The notes beneath the pieces were generated by a model that was not told the origin of the DNA, made no database searches, and worked only from the letters and a program-made list of their open reading frames with translations. A stretch of DNA of 64,000 nt from Ferdinandcohnia salidurans (GTDB taxonomy: Bacteria > Bacillota > Bacilli > Bacillales > Bacillaceae_L): assembly GCF_042680725.1 (NCBI RefSeq), contig NZ_JBHUEK010000034.1:186001-250000 (forward strand), given 5' to 3'. Shown piece after piece: positions 42,578 to 51,290 of the stretch (the stretch's first letter is position 1; each line of letters starts with the position of its first letter). A program made the position numbers and the translations under genes.

Positions 42578-43531
42578 TTAAACACCTGCAAGATCTAGCC
42601 TTTTTATTTGATCTGCAGTAAGTTTGACGTTACCAGCTTCAATATTTTCCTTTATTTGTGCAACAGAGCTACCTGTTATCAGTGGTATCGCTTTCATTTT
42701 GTTGTTCATACTCCAAGATAAAACAACCTGGTTAATAGTTGCTCCTGTTTCTTCAGTCACTTCCATCAACACCCTCATCCTTTCTTCAGAGTCAGGTCCT
42801 AGAAATTCGTAAGGAATGTTCTTATTTCTATTAGAGTAGGCTCCACTTAAGAGAGTCTGATAACACATAAAGTTTATTTCATTTTCTAATACATAATCTA
42901 ATAAATCTTCTGTAGCATGCATTCTCGTGTCATCTATACTTTCAAACGGTGTTCCTAGTTTTGTCCTCAAATATGTATGTTTATATTGAGCAAACGCGAA
43001 CTTAGGATAGCCCTTAAGTTTACTAATTGCATTGGCCTCTGCCACTCGATAACTACGGTGGTTGCTGACACCAATATGCTTGATTTTTCCTTGTCTTTGT
43101 AAGATATCAAAGGCTTCTAACGTTTCTTCTAAATCTGTTTCGTTATCCTCTCGATGTGCAAAATATAAATCAATAGTGTCTATGTTTAATCGTTTTAAAC
43201 TGTTTTCACACTCTTGTATGATCAATTCTTTTCTTAATCCTGCAGGTACACCTTTCATCGGTAAACCCACTTTAGTTGAAATAAATAATTTATCCCTATT
43301 TTTTCTTTCTGAAATCCATTCCCCGATTATGCGTTCCGACTCACCACCGTTAAAGCCGTCTATCCAGGAAACATACATATTAGCTGTATCAATAAAATTT
43401 CCTCCATTTTCAAAGTAGTAGTCCAGAATCTCTTTTGAACTATTACCATCAACAAGAGTATTAAAGTACATTGTGCCTAATGCCATATTACTGATTGTTT
43501 CCTCAATATTTTTTAATCTGATTTGTTTCAT
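42578..43531 (-). CDS. Aldo/keto reductase
   Basis: About 317 residues. NFIDTANMY (catalytic Asp/Tyr), ISTKVG (Lys), DLYFAHREDN (His) and the NADPH-binding LITGSSVAQIKENIEA near the C-terminus complete the family signature. ATG at 43531 with AGAGGAG upstream is preferred over 43546. It is the first gene of the large nucleoside-linked operon, with the probable operator upstream. It may oxidise or reduce the pentose C1 or a keto-intermediate. Confidence 0.88.
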   Translation of the reverse strand: MKQIRLKNIEETISNMALGTMYFNTLVDGNSSKEILDYYFENGGNFIDTANMYVSWIDGFNGGESERIIGEWISERKNRDKLFISTKVGLPMKGVPAGLRKELIIQECENSLKRLNIDTIDLYFAHREDNETDLEETLEAFDILQRQGKIKHIGVSNHRSYRVAEANAISKLKGYPKFAFAQYKHTYLRTKLGTPFESIDDTRMHATEDLLDYVLENEINFMCYQTLLSGAYSNRNKNIPYEFLGPDSEERMRVLMEVTEETGATINQVVLSWSMNNKMKAIPLITGSSVAQIKENIEAGNVKLTADQIKRLDLAGV

Positions 43532-43595
43532 TTCTACTCCTCTCATTAGATGAAAATTTTTTTAAAAACAAAACTATTTGTTTCGAAATTATTCA

Positions 43596-43630
43596 AAATG
43601 AACAAAAAATAACTAAATTAATGTTCATTT
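43596..43630. promoter_or_regulatory. Inverted repeat upstream of the nucleoside-catabolism operon
   Basis: AAATGAAC and its complement GTTCATTT are separated by 19 bases, 65 bases upstream of the first gene. Arms about 2.6 helical turns apart could bind the DeoR-type repressor encoded in the operon. The rest of 43547-43908 is AT-rich with only another palindrome (AACGATCGTT near 43824-43833) before the NUDIX gene. Confidence 0.5.
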
Positions 43631-43908
43631 CAATCATTTTTCTTTATTATAAACACCGTTTTAATAATAGTCAATACTTTCAGAATATTAATTTAAAGAG
43701 AATTTCCCTTTATTTACGACATTATTTTACATATTTGTTCAACCTATTTATTTTTCAATCTAAAACCTTTTATCAAGGAGTAAAGACAAATAAGTAATTA
43801 ATAATTTTAGAGATATCATTGAATAACGATCGTTCAATTTATCAATGAAAGGGTAAAGAAATTGATGTTATGTTATGATATGAATAGTATATTTAATCGG
43901 AGGTTCAT

Positions 43909-44322
43909 ATGAAAAAACTAGTCAAAGTTGTAGCAGCAATTATAGAAAATGACCAAGAGGAAGTTTTGTGTGCGCTTCGTTCGCCAGAAATGTCTATACC
44001 AAATCGTTGGGAATTTCCAGGTGGAAAAGTAGAAGAAAATGAGGATATCTTTTCAGCATTAGAAAGGGAGATTCAAGAGGAACTTGGGTGTGTAATTGAA
44101 ACATCAAAGACAGTATTTAATGAAAATGTTCATGAATATGATACATTTACGATTAACTTGATTTCAATAAAATGTAAGATTACGGAGGGTACTCCTGTAG
44201 CAAGTGAACATTCAACCTTAATTTGGTTAAAGAAAGAAAATCTAGAATCATTGAAATGGGCTCCAGCAGATATCCCAGCTGTAAATGATTTAATGAAAGA
44301 AGAAAAGTCTTCTCAAACCTGA
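43909..44322 (+). CDS. NUDIX hydrolase, MutT-type nucleoside triphosphate pyrophosphohydrolase
   Basis: 137 residues. The Nudix box is intact: GGKVEENEDIFSALEREIQE then ELG. The N-terminus VKVVAAIIENDQEEVLCALR and NRWEFPGGKV match MutT/CTP pyrophosphohydrolases that remove damaged or non-canonical nucleotides. ATG at 43909 follows CGGAGGTTC. It is convergent with a PLD-helicase-DUF3427 gene, sharing a bidirectional terminator whose stem includes the stop codon. Housecleaning and defence-associated roles are both possible. Confidence 0.87.
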   Translation: MKKLVKVVAAIIENDQEEVLCALRSPEMSIPNRWEFPGGKVEENEDIFSALEREIQEELGCVIETSKTVFNENVHEYDTFTINLISIKCKITEGTPVASEHSTLIWLKKENLESLKWAPADIPAVNDLMKEEKSSQT

Positions 44323-44335
44323 GAAGACTATACTT
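44306..44335. terminator. Bidirectional terminator between NUDIX and helicase genes
   Basis: Ten-base arms AGTCTTCTCA/TGAGAAGACT, AACC loop; ACTTTTT follows on plus and TTTTCTTC on minus. The TGA of the NUDIX gene lies in the 3' arm. Confidence 0.85.
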
Positions 44336-47144
44336 TTTGTGTAAATTCGGTATATATAGTAGCAGGAATTTCATGTTCAAGTTCCATTCTAACTGTGATT
44401 GGTTTATTTCCTTCAAAATGGATTGTATTTCCTTTACCAATATAGATGTACGGCTCAACCTTTCCATCTATTTCTCGATATTTACGAATAAATAAGTGTA
44501 GATTCACGCCTCTTTTTTTATTGTAAATGATGTCTTTTCCTCGATCTGATTCCTGAGATGTATTATTAACTGACTGCCATTGAAATTCCCGAGTACTGAT
44601 AAATTTGTCTTTGTAATTAATACTTTCCTTTATATCCGCTTCCTTGTGTAAGTCTACAAACAAGAAAAATTCTTTCCCATTTGTCAATAATCCAGAACCT
44701 CTATAAGAACTATGAATTTTGCGGTAATTAGAAAGTAGTGCTGTGTCGATCATTTGATATTGTTCGTATAGTTTTAAATGAGGAACTCCATAATAGGTTC
44801 GATTAAATTCCTTCTCATAGCGGTATATGCCATATAAAATAACATCTTCAATAAATTTTTGATATTCCTCATCTTCTAGAAGATCTACAAACAATTTCGT
44901 CTTAGATAAACGGTTATGTTGATATGTAAATAACTTCGGCTTCGTCCTTTTTTGAACACTATCATAATAGTCTTGATTTAAGTACTCAAATGCATGAAGG
45001 ATACTATCATCATCAACACTTTCTACTATTTTTAAGATTTCATTCTTAGCTATCTGAAGATCAATAAACTCATGTTCTAACAAATAACGGATGATAACAA
45101 ATTCATAAACCCTCTTTAACGGAAGCTTACTTGATAATTCCTTCATCGCCCCATCAAAAGCTTCATTCAGTAACAATTTCTTCAGGTGTTCATCCTTTTC
45201 AACCTTCGCGACAAATTGAATATAAGATTTTTCACGATTAATAAATTTAATCGGATCCGGTGCTCCATCATACTTGAAATAATCTAGCAAGAAGAAGGGA
45301 ATTCGCCCTTGATTTAACTTTTTAAATTCATTATATTCTTCTTTCAAATACTTCATGGAGTTAAAATTTTCTCGATCAATTTGTTCTAGTATTCGTTCTT
45401 GTGAGATTCTGTCCATCTGGATATGAGTTGCACCTGGAATATTTGCGAATCCAGTCGCTACGGCCACTTTGAGACTTTCTTTATCATAATACCTACTACC
45501 ATTAAGGGCGATTGCTATAAGGAACGTTTTCGTGTGATTCCCAATAAAATCAAGAACAGTTAAAAAGCTCTTGTTCCCATACTTACGTAACCCTCTACCA
45601 AGCTGTTGGATAAAGACAATAGGTGAATTTGTTGGTCTTAGCATTAATACAGTATTAATTGAGGGAATATCGACACCTTCGTTAAAAATATCAACTGTAA
45701 AAATGAACTCTAAGTTATCGTGGTCATCTTCTAATTTTTTCATAAACTGCTCCCGTGTATGCGGCGAATCTTCACCTGTTAAACAAACGCTGTTGTACCC
45801 TCTTTTATTAAACTCGCTTGACATGTATTGGGCATGTTCTATACTCGCACAAAATCCTAAAGCCTTCCTCTTTTCACCATCATGTCCATAAAACTCCATC
45901 TTATCGATAATAAAATCTACTCGTTCATTAACCTTTAATCTACGAGTCACCTCAGCTAAATCGTCAATACTTATATCACTTAAATCTATTTCATCTATAT
46001 CAGTAATCCCAAAATAATGGAATGGAATGACAAGTTCATCATCTAGTGCCTCGTGTAACCTTACTTCAAGAGCCACATTGTGATCAAATAATTCAAAGAC
46101 ATTTTGATGATCACTTCGTTCTGGAGTCGCGGTCATTCCAAGCATGAATTGAGGTTTAAAATAATCAAGGACACTCTGATAGCTTGGACTTGTTGCATGA
46201 TGTGCTTCATCGATAATGATATAGTCAAATTCATCTCTTCTATACTCATGAAAACATTTAGAAAGAGTTTGTATCGTTGAAAATAGATAATCCACTCTCT
46301 TGTCTTTATAATTGCCTGTCAGTAATCCAAATGTGATCCCTTCATTTGGTAATAGCAATTCAAATGTTTCTTTCGCTTTTTTCAATATCTCTTCTCTATG
46401 TACAATAAATAATAATCTTTTAGGTTTAAAACTTTTCACATCAAAAGCAGACATATATGTTTTACCCGTTCCAGTAGCCGCTATTACTAATGCCTTTTCT
46501 TCACCAAAACTCCGAAGACGATCAAGATTTTCGGTTGCACGCCTTTGCATTCGGTTAGGAACAATGTACTGTTTGTTATGTTCATATATCATTTGACTTG
46601 TATTTTGTGTTTTTCTAAAATTCATTAGAAATTCTTCGTATCGTTTGATAAATTCATCATCTGCTTCAGTACTCATATCCCATAAGTTATTATATTCTTT
46701 CAGTACTTCTTTAATAAAAGATGCGTCCTGTTTGGAGATAATTTCAACATTCCACTCAATATTACTTTTTAGTGCGCTTTGTGTAATATTGGAAGAACCA
46801 ATGATAACTTTATAGCTGTCCTTATACTCAAAAATATAGGCTTTGGTATGAAAACCAATCTCTTTGTCTGTAACATAAACTTTTAATGATATATTTTGAA
46901 ACGTCTTTAATTTTTCTAAAGCCTTTGAATCCGTAAAATTAAGGTATGTGGATGTGATTATCTTACCATTAATACCCTTTTCTTCAGCCTCTTTGATCGG
47001 TTCCAATAACAGTTGTAGACCACTAAAATTAATAAAAGCTACACTAAAATAAAAACTTTCACAATCTTTAATGGATCTAATTAATTCATTCAGCAAATTT
47101 CCTTTATCCGAATTGATAATTAATTTATTTTCTTTTTCTATCAT
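44328..47144 (-). CDS. PLD-nuclease-like/superfamily 2 helicase with DUF3427 domain
   Basis: 938 residues. Domain order: phospholipase D-like HKD domain at about 15-165 (FHTKAYIFEYKDSYKVIIG and GSSNIT, a single HxK site), SF2 helicase from about 185 (Walker A AATGTGKT, IIIDEAHHA, GMTATPER), helicase C (SIEHAQYM, FNEGVDIPSI, QQLGRGLR) and a long C-terminal DUF3427 region. This architecture is known from putative restriction or repair proteins. ATG at 47144 follows AAGGGGAAAAGC; the longer frame to 47240 lacks support. Together with the convergent NUDIX hydrolase it opens the defence-rich half of the window. Confidence 0.88.
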   Translation of the reverse strand: MIEKENKLIINSDKGNLLNELIRSIKDCESFYFSVAFINFSGLQLLLEPIKEAEEKGINGKIITSTYLNFTDSKALEKLKTFQNISLKVYVTDKEIGFHTKAYIFEYKDSYKVIIGSSNITQSALKSNIEWNVEIISKQDASFIKEVLKEYNNLWDMSTEADDEFIKRYEEFLMNFRKTQNTSQMIYEHNKQYIVPNRMQRRATENLDRLRSFGEEKALVIAATGTGKTYMSAFDVKSFKPKRLLFIVHREEILKKAKETFELLLPNEGITFGLLTGNYKDKRVDYLFSTIQTLSKCFHEYRRDEFDYIIIDEAHHATSPSYQSVLDYFKPQFMLGMTATPERSDHQNVFELFDHNVALEVRLHEALDDELVIPFHYFGITDIDEIDLSDISIDDLAEVTRRLKVNERVDFIIDKMEFYGHDGEKRKALGFCASIEHAQYMSSEFNKRGYNSVCLTGEDSPHTREQFMKKLEDDHDNLEFIFTVDIFNEGVDIPSINTVLMLRPTNSPIVFIQQLGRGLRKYGNKSFLTVLDFIGNHTKTFLIAIALNGSRYYDKESLKVAVATGFANIPGATHIQMDRISQERILEQIDRENFNSMKYLKEEYNEFKKLNQGRIPFFLLDYFKYDGAPDPIKFINREKSYIQFVAKVEKDEHLKKLLLNEAFDGAMKELSSKLPLKRVYEFVIIRYLLEHEFIDLQIAKNEILKIVESVDDDSILHAFEYLNQDYYDSVQKRTKPKLFTYQHNRLSKTKLFVDLLEDEEYQKFIEDVILYGIYRYEKEFNRTYYGVPHLKLYEQYQMIDTALLSNYRKIHSSYRGSGLLTNGKEFFLFVDLHKEADIKESINYKDKFISTREFQWQSVNNTSQESDRGKDIIYNKKRGVNLHLFIRKYREIDGKVEPYIYIGKGNTIHFEGNKPITVRMELEHEIPATIYTEFTQKV

Positions 47145-47364
47145 AGCTTTTCCCCTTGTTTCTATACGATTTAGGTAGACATAGATAGTAAAATTATACC
47201 ATTTTATACATAATTGATCCAGCGTGATAATGCTGAACACGAACGGCTTGGTCCAATAATTAGACTATTATTGATTGCCAGACCCAGAATGATTTTGTAT
47301 ATGGCTTCCGAACGAAAAGAGAATATTTATTATTACAACGTGAGTTAGTGTCCAATAGCATATT

Positions 47365-48354
47365 CTACCCATGAGCCTTCAGCCTTTCCTCAAACAACCT
47401 TTTCTTCGCACCAAAATCCAAATCAAAAACAGGTATCTCAGGTTGGTTATCCTTATCGAGCCATTCCGGGATGAGTTCAGTTCGTACTGGTTTTGCAATG
47501 GTTTTCTTCTGTTTCTGCACTTTGAAGACAAGTTGTGCGTCTAGAATTTCCTTTACTGTTTCGTAACCTTTGCTAATCCAATCTTTGAGTACGGTCTCTA
47601 CATAATTCCATCTGTTTGATCCATTCTCTAAAGCTAGCTTCATAGCTTCTATGACGATTTCACTCGAAAATTCAGTACACCATGATTTAATTTTCATGGC
47701 ATAGTAGTTTCCAATTTTTCCAAATCCATTTTGTTCAAAAAATTTAATTGGGTCGTCTTCGTTGTCATTTGCTTGTTTAGAAGAAGAAGAATCTGATGTA
47801 TTCTCTGAAGTAATCTCTGTAGTACTCTCTGGTATTGCTGTGTTCAGGATGGGCACATCCTCTGTCCAGGTTGAACACATCGTCTGCTCAATTTGAACAG
47901 ATGGGCTGTCCACTTTGAGCACATCGTCTGCTCTTTCTGGACAGATGGATTCGTCTGCTATGGCTGATGGGGTTGTTTTGGTTTCTGCTTGAACGTCAAC
48001 ACTATGTAGGTTGTTATTTTCAAAACACTCTAATTCACTCAATTTTTCATAGTTAATGGTGTACCATTTCGTATGGTCCATTTTCATCTTGTTAAAATTG
48101 TCGGAAGTTATTAAGTCGCTATTTTCTAATTTCAAAACGGCTCTTCTAATTGTGCTTTTTGATATATATGGAATCTGCTCTCTAAGTTGATCATAAGTGA
48201 AATACACCCACTTACGGTCCTCCCGAATATTTTTGCTGCGTTTCATCCAATAGTGAAGTTGCTGAAGGATGACACTTTCGTTTTTTCCAATTGCCTTTGC
48301 AAGTGCGGGGATAATGATTAAAGGTCTATCGTTTAGTATTAAGTTTCCGTTCAT
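47365..48354 (-). CDS. DnaD-like replication/primosome protein with N-terminal HTH
   Basis: 329 residues. An N-terminal winged helix (IIPALAKAIGKNESVILQQL and SKSTIRRAVLKLENSDLI), an acidic serine-rich linker (about 130-200) and a C-terminal DnaD/DnaB_2 domain (DDPIKFFEQNGFGKI, IKSWCTEFSSEIVIEAMKLA, NYVETVLKDW). This arrangement is typical of prophage and plasmid replisome organisers. ATG at 48354. It is co-directional with a ComK-like gene. No helicase loader neighbours it, so it is probably a remnant of a mobile element. Confidence 0.82.
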   Translation of the reverse strand: MNGNLILNDRPLIIIPALAKAIGKNESVILQQLHYWMKRSKNIREDRKWVYFTYDQLREQIPYISKSTIRRAVLKLENSDLITSDNFNKMKMDHTKWYTINYEKLSELECFENNNLHSVDVQAETKTTPSAIADESICPERADDVLKVDSPSVQIEQTMCSTWTEDVPILNTAIPESTTEITSENTSDSSSSKQANDNEDDPIKFFEQNGFGKIGNYYAMKIKSWCTEFSSEIVIEAMKLALENGSNRWNYVETVLKDWISKGYETVKEILDAQLVFKVQKQKKTIAKPVRTELIPEWLDKDNQPEIPVFDLDFGAKKRLFEERLKAHG

Positions 48355-48396
48355 GTAGGTAGCCGTCCTTTTTTGCGATATTTTTCGAGGTTTATC

Positions 48397-48900
48397 TTAT
48401 AATCCAAGCAATGAATGCGTTTGCAATTGTTCGCATGTTGAATATTGCAAGATACACATAGCTGTACGCTGGTATTGTTTTTGTAAAACATAACAAGATT
48501 CATTCATAGGAAGTGATTGGTTATTTTTAAAATGAATGATGGATTGGATGGCTGGATTTGGAACGTTTGGGATAGTAATGGTTTTGATCTGATGGTAAAA
48601 AATCCAGTTGCACTCAAACGTGGTAGGTGAATGAGTAGGAAATGCGAAGATATTTCTTCGTGGGTTAATTGGGATCGGTACTTTTTGCATAGCACCCGTT
48701 AAATGAGTAACAGCCTTTCGTCTTCCTTCATAGGAGGCGCCACCTTCTAAACAAGCTGCTTTAATAATTTGTAAGGGTGTTTTCCTAACATATACTTTCT
48801 TATGTTCCTCAAGGACAATCGCTGAATATTCAATTTCAGCTACGGACAAAATTGCCATCGTTTGAGGATTAATATCGTAGGTTTCTAGTATTTGATTCAT
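48397..48900 (-). CDS. ComK-family competence transcription factor homologue
   Basis: 167 residues. Conserved ComK features: INPQTMAILSV, KTPLQIIKAACLEGGASYEG then RRKAVTHLTGAMQKVPIPIN, IFAFPTHSPTTFECNWI with the GASYxGR core, and YQRTAMCILQ near the end. ComK activates DNA uptake and recombination genes in Bacillus. It is about 25 residues shorter at the C-terminus than the B. subtilis protein, the part recognised by MecA-ClpCP, which could alter proteolysis. ATG at 48900 follows GAAGGAGAGA. Paralogue or orthologue status cannot be determined here. Confidence 0.83.
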   Translation of the reverse strand: MNQILETYDINPQTMAILSVAEIEYSAIVLEEHKKVYVRKTPLQIIKAACLEGGASYEGRRKAVTHLTGAMQKVPIPINPRRNIFAFPTHSPTTFECNWIFYHQIKTITIPNVPNPAIQSIIHFKNNQSLPMNESCYVLQKQYQRTAMCILQYSTCEQLQTHSLLGL

Positions 48901-49083
48901 GGGGTCTCTCCTTCGTGGGGATATTGGTTTTATTAGTTTCTTAGAAGAACTGATGATTACGTCAATACGGTCTTAAAACTACCGAATGGGGGCTTGTACT
49001 ATCTCAAAATATATACAAAGTATTTCGTTTAACGTAACAATCTCTACTAATAATAGTAAATACTAGAAATAACAAAAAGTACA

Positions 49084-49128
49084 CCAACTATAGTTGGGAA
49101 TTTTAAAACAAAAACCGCCAATAGTTGG
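49084..49128. promoter_or_regulatory. Two operator palindromes in the comK/DUF1659 divergent region
   Basis: CCAACTATAGTTGG (49084-49097, perfect 14-base palindrome) and the half-similar CCAATAGTTGG (49118-49128). Near-identical sites at 50139 and 50169 precede the XRE regulator gene, so one repressor may control all three units. Confidence 0.7.
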
Positions 49129-49272
49129 TTTTATGTGAACAAATTGTGTCTTTTCTTCATTTTCATTTTCATCAGCAAAATAGCTAAGCAAAATTCTTTT
49201 CTATATTTTAAAATGAATGCCCCGTTTCTCCCCTCCCCAATCTATAACATAAGTGAAAAGGGGGTGAGAGAC

Positions 49273-49503
49273 ATGGCAGCAAAACAGGAAATTCTAGATA
49301 CACAGTTACGTCTAGTATTTGAAAACGGCGTGGACGGTAAAGGTAAACTAATCTATAAAAACAAAAATTACAACAACATTAACCCTTCTGTAACAGCGGA
49401 TGATTTACATGCAGTTGCAACAGCAATCATCGGTCTTCAAACATTAGATCTATCTGACATTGAGCGTAATGATAGCTTTATGTTAGTAGGCATTGCTGAG
49501 TAA
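49273..49503 (+). CDS. DUF1659 domain protein
   Basis: 76 residues. Short, acidic, beta-rich; TQLRLVFENGVDGKGKLIYK and YNNINPSVTADDLHAVATAI fit DUF1659, a small Bacillales family usually paired with DUF2922 and YvrJ genes. ATG at 49273 follows AAGGGGGTGAGAG, so the longer frame from 49135 is not used. Function is unknown. Operon with the DUF2922 gene 35 bases downstream. Confidence 0.85.
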   Translation: MAAKQEILDTQLRLVFENGVDGKGKLIYKNKNYNNINPSVTADDLHAVATAIIGLQTLDLSDIERNDSFMLVGIAE

Positions 49504-49538
49504 TTTTAAGATGAATTTTTAGAAAGGAGGAATAACAA

Positions 49539-49754
49539 GTGGCAAAAACACTAGAAATGCAGTTTACGAATATGGCAGGAAAAACAGCAACCGTCTCGAT
49601 CGAAAATCCAGTGGAACCTGTAGATGTTCAAGCGGTTACCGCAGCAATGGATCTAATCGTAGCAACGGATGCATTCCTAACATCTGGTGGCCCGATTGTA
49701 TCAAAAAAAGGCGCACGTATTGTGGAACGTAATGTTGAAGGAGTTCAACTTTAA
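49539..49754 (+). CDS. DUF2922 domain protein
   Basis: 71 residues. LEMQFTNMAGKTATVSIENP and DLIVATDAFLTSGGPIVSKK match DUF2922. GTG start at 49539 follows AAAGGAGG. Together with DUF1659 it forms the characteristic small-protein pair; the third usual partner, YvrJ, is present downstream only as a remnant. Function unknown. Confidence 0.85.
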   Translation: MAKTLEMQFTNMAGKTATVSIENPVEPVDVQAVTAAMDLIVATDAFLTSGGPIVSKKGARIVERNVEGVQL

Positions 49755-49763
49755 TTAAAATGG

Positions 49764-49791
49764 AGCCAGCTCTCATAACAGGGAGTTGGCT
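49764..49791 (+). terminator. Terminator after DUF2922 gene
   Basis: AGCCAGCTC/GAGTTGGCT (one G-U) followed by TTACTTTT. Confidence 0.75.
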
Positions 49792-49829
49792 TTACTTTTA
49801 GAGAGAAGAAAAATGGAGTGGAGGAACTA

Positions 49830-49880
49830 TTGCCCTTTATCCAGGATGTGGGCTTTCCAGTCGTCAATTGCTACCGTTAA
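49830..49880 (+). pseudogene. Truncated YvrJ-family small protein gene
   Basis: TTG at 49830 with GGAGGAACTA upstream begins MPFIQDVGFPVVNCYR then stops. The PFIQDVGFPVV core is the YvrJ N-terminus, but intact members continue for about 30 more residues; frame-shifted traces follow (SIKDEHTI). Context after DUF1659-DUF2922 supports the identification. Remaining sequence to 50138 contains no gene. Confidence 0.6.
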
Positions 49881-50138
49881 GCATAAAGGATGAACATACC
49901 ATATGAAACCATGGAAAATATATCGTAGGAAATAGGCACCTAACTTTTAAGTGTTATGTGTTTTTTAATGCAACGAAGCCGCAGATACTTGCAAACATCA
50001 CATTATAATTCTCACAAACTTTTTTAAACCACGTTGAAATCTCTTACTTCATATTAACGAATATGTATTTAGAAAATGGTCACTTACTACTGTGAATTAG
50101 CTCAATTTACTATTGAAAATAACAAAAAAGCGCAAAAT

Positions 50139-50184
50139 ACCAACTATAGTTGTTATTCAAAGAAAAGTACCAACTATAGTTTGT
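50139..50184. promoter_or_regulatory. Two ACCAACTATAGTT operators upstream of the XRE gene
   Basis: ACCAACTATAGTTGT (50139-50153) and ACCAACTATAGTTTGT (50169-50184), 30 bases apart, 50-95 bases before the XRE start. They match the site at 49084 over 13 bases, indicating autoregulation. Confidence 0.7.
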
Positions 50185-50231
50185 TCACATTTGTTTTCTT
50201 CTAGGATTTACTTATTCTAGAGGTGATTTTA

Positions 50232-50570
50232 ATGTCAGATACGGTTGGTCAAAGAATTCGGATCTTAAGAAAAAAAAGAAATTGGACTCAGCATGATTTG
50301 GCAGAAAAAGTTGGAATATCCTCCACTTACATGGGTGAAATTGAAAGGTCAGAAAAAAATGTGACCTATGAGATATTATTAAAAATTGCAACAGTACTTG
50401 ATATCTCTTTAGCTGAGTTAGTACGATATTCAGATAAACTTAGCTTAATTGAGAATAAAGATGTTCTTGTTGAAATAATTGAATTACTTTCATCGAGATC
50501 TATAGATATTCAAAATGATGTATTAAAAATTATAGAAATCTATTTAAGCGGTATCGATCGTAAATCGTAA
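50232..50570 (+). CDS. XRE-family (SinR/Cro-CI type) transcriptional regulator
   Basis: 112 residues. HTH_3 domain at about 5-62: GQRIRILRKKRNWTQHDLAE, VGISSTYMGEIERSEKN. The C-terminal helix region (about 70-112) probably dimerises. ATG at 50232 follows AGAGGTGATTTTA; a GTG at 50223 overlaps that site. Two near-identical operators lie upstream and related ones at 49084-49128, so it probably represses itself and the DUF1659/DUF2922 operon and may influence comK. Confidence 0.88.
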   Translation: MSDTVGQRIRILRKKRNWTQHDLAEKVGISSTYMGEIERSEKNVTYEILLKIATVLDISLAELVRYSDKLSLIENKDVLVEIIELLSSRSIDIQNDVLKIIEIYLSGIDRKS

Positions 50571-50749
50571 AATAGAATAAACATTATTAATTGGTAATTA
50601 TTATGTAACTAGACATTCATAGATGATTAAATCCAATCTCTTTAAAAAACTGCTTTGTCCACCTACTGATTAAAAAACAAATAATCTAACAAACAAATTT
50701 TAATCACCTTGAGAATAAATGATTTTAAAATTTAAAATAAGATACATAG

Positions 50750-50784
50750 AATAACACCATTCTTTAGGAAAGGTGTTATTTTTT
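50750..50784 (+). terminator. Terminator after the XRE gene
   Basis: AATAACACC/GGTGTTATT followed by TTTTTT. The 350-base gap from 50571 to 50919 shows nothing else. Confidence 0.85.
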
Positions 50785-50919
50785 ATTAGGCTATTTTTCT
50801 GCTTACTATTAAATTACACTTAAAGGAAAGTTTTAAAATTTTCTTTGTGAATTTTTTGTGAAAATGCAGGATATTTCCTGTTGTAAATAGTACTTAATTA
50901 CCAAGAAGGAGGAGAATAA

Positions 50920-51111
50920 ATGTATAAAAAGGTTTATTGCCCAAACTGTAATATAGTCTATAAACAAGAAGACGAAGTAATATTAGACATACACAATACA
51001 GTTCATCATCAAGATTGTTTTCATTTCCAGTTTCCCATAAAAGATAAAGGTACCTATGGCGAAATTTGTGAGAAGTACACATTTTTTCATGAATTATTAC
51101 CTCTGAATTAA
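50920..51111 (+). CDS. Small Cys/His protein, 63 aa, putative zinc binder
   Basis: Not recognised by family. Starts at ATG 50920 with an excellent AAGAAGGAGGAG. The N-terminus VYCPNCNIVYKQED has a CPxC knuckle, and VHHQDCFHFQF supplies further His/Cys, so a single zinc ribbon is plausible. No signal or membrane segment. It lies between the XRE gene and an integrase relic. Could be an anti-sigma-like or regulatory micro-protein; function unknown. Confidence 0.7.
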   Translation: MYKKVYCPNCNIVYKQEDEVILDIHNTVHHQDCFHFQFPIKDKGTYGEICEKYTFFHELLPLN

Positions 51112-51290
51112 AACCTAAATAAAAAACACCTTCTACTACTTAAGATAAGTAACATAGTTATAATTATGTGCATTTCTATAAGTCATCTTACCTGTTGTCA
51201 ATTTTTTAGTACGCAAAAAACACAATTGTAGTTGATATTGTCTAAGAAGTCCCACAACCCCGCCCCAAAGTCTCTCACATCACCTAATTG

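Noticed and set aside
43547..43908. Riboswitch (purine or SAM type) before the nucleoside operon
   Set aside because: No recognisable aptamer core or terminator/anti-terminator pair; only an inverted repeat and AT-rich sequence.
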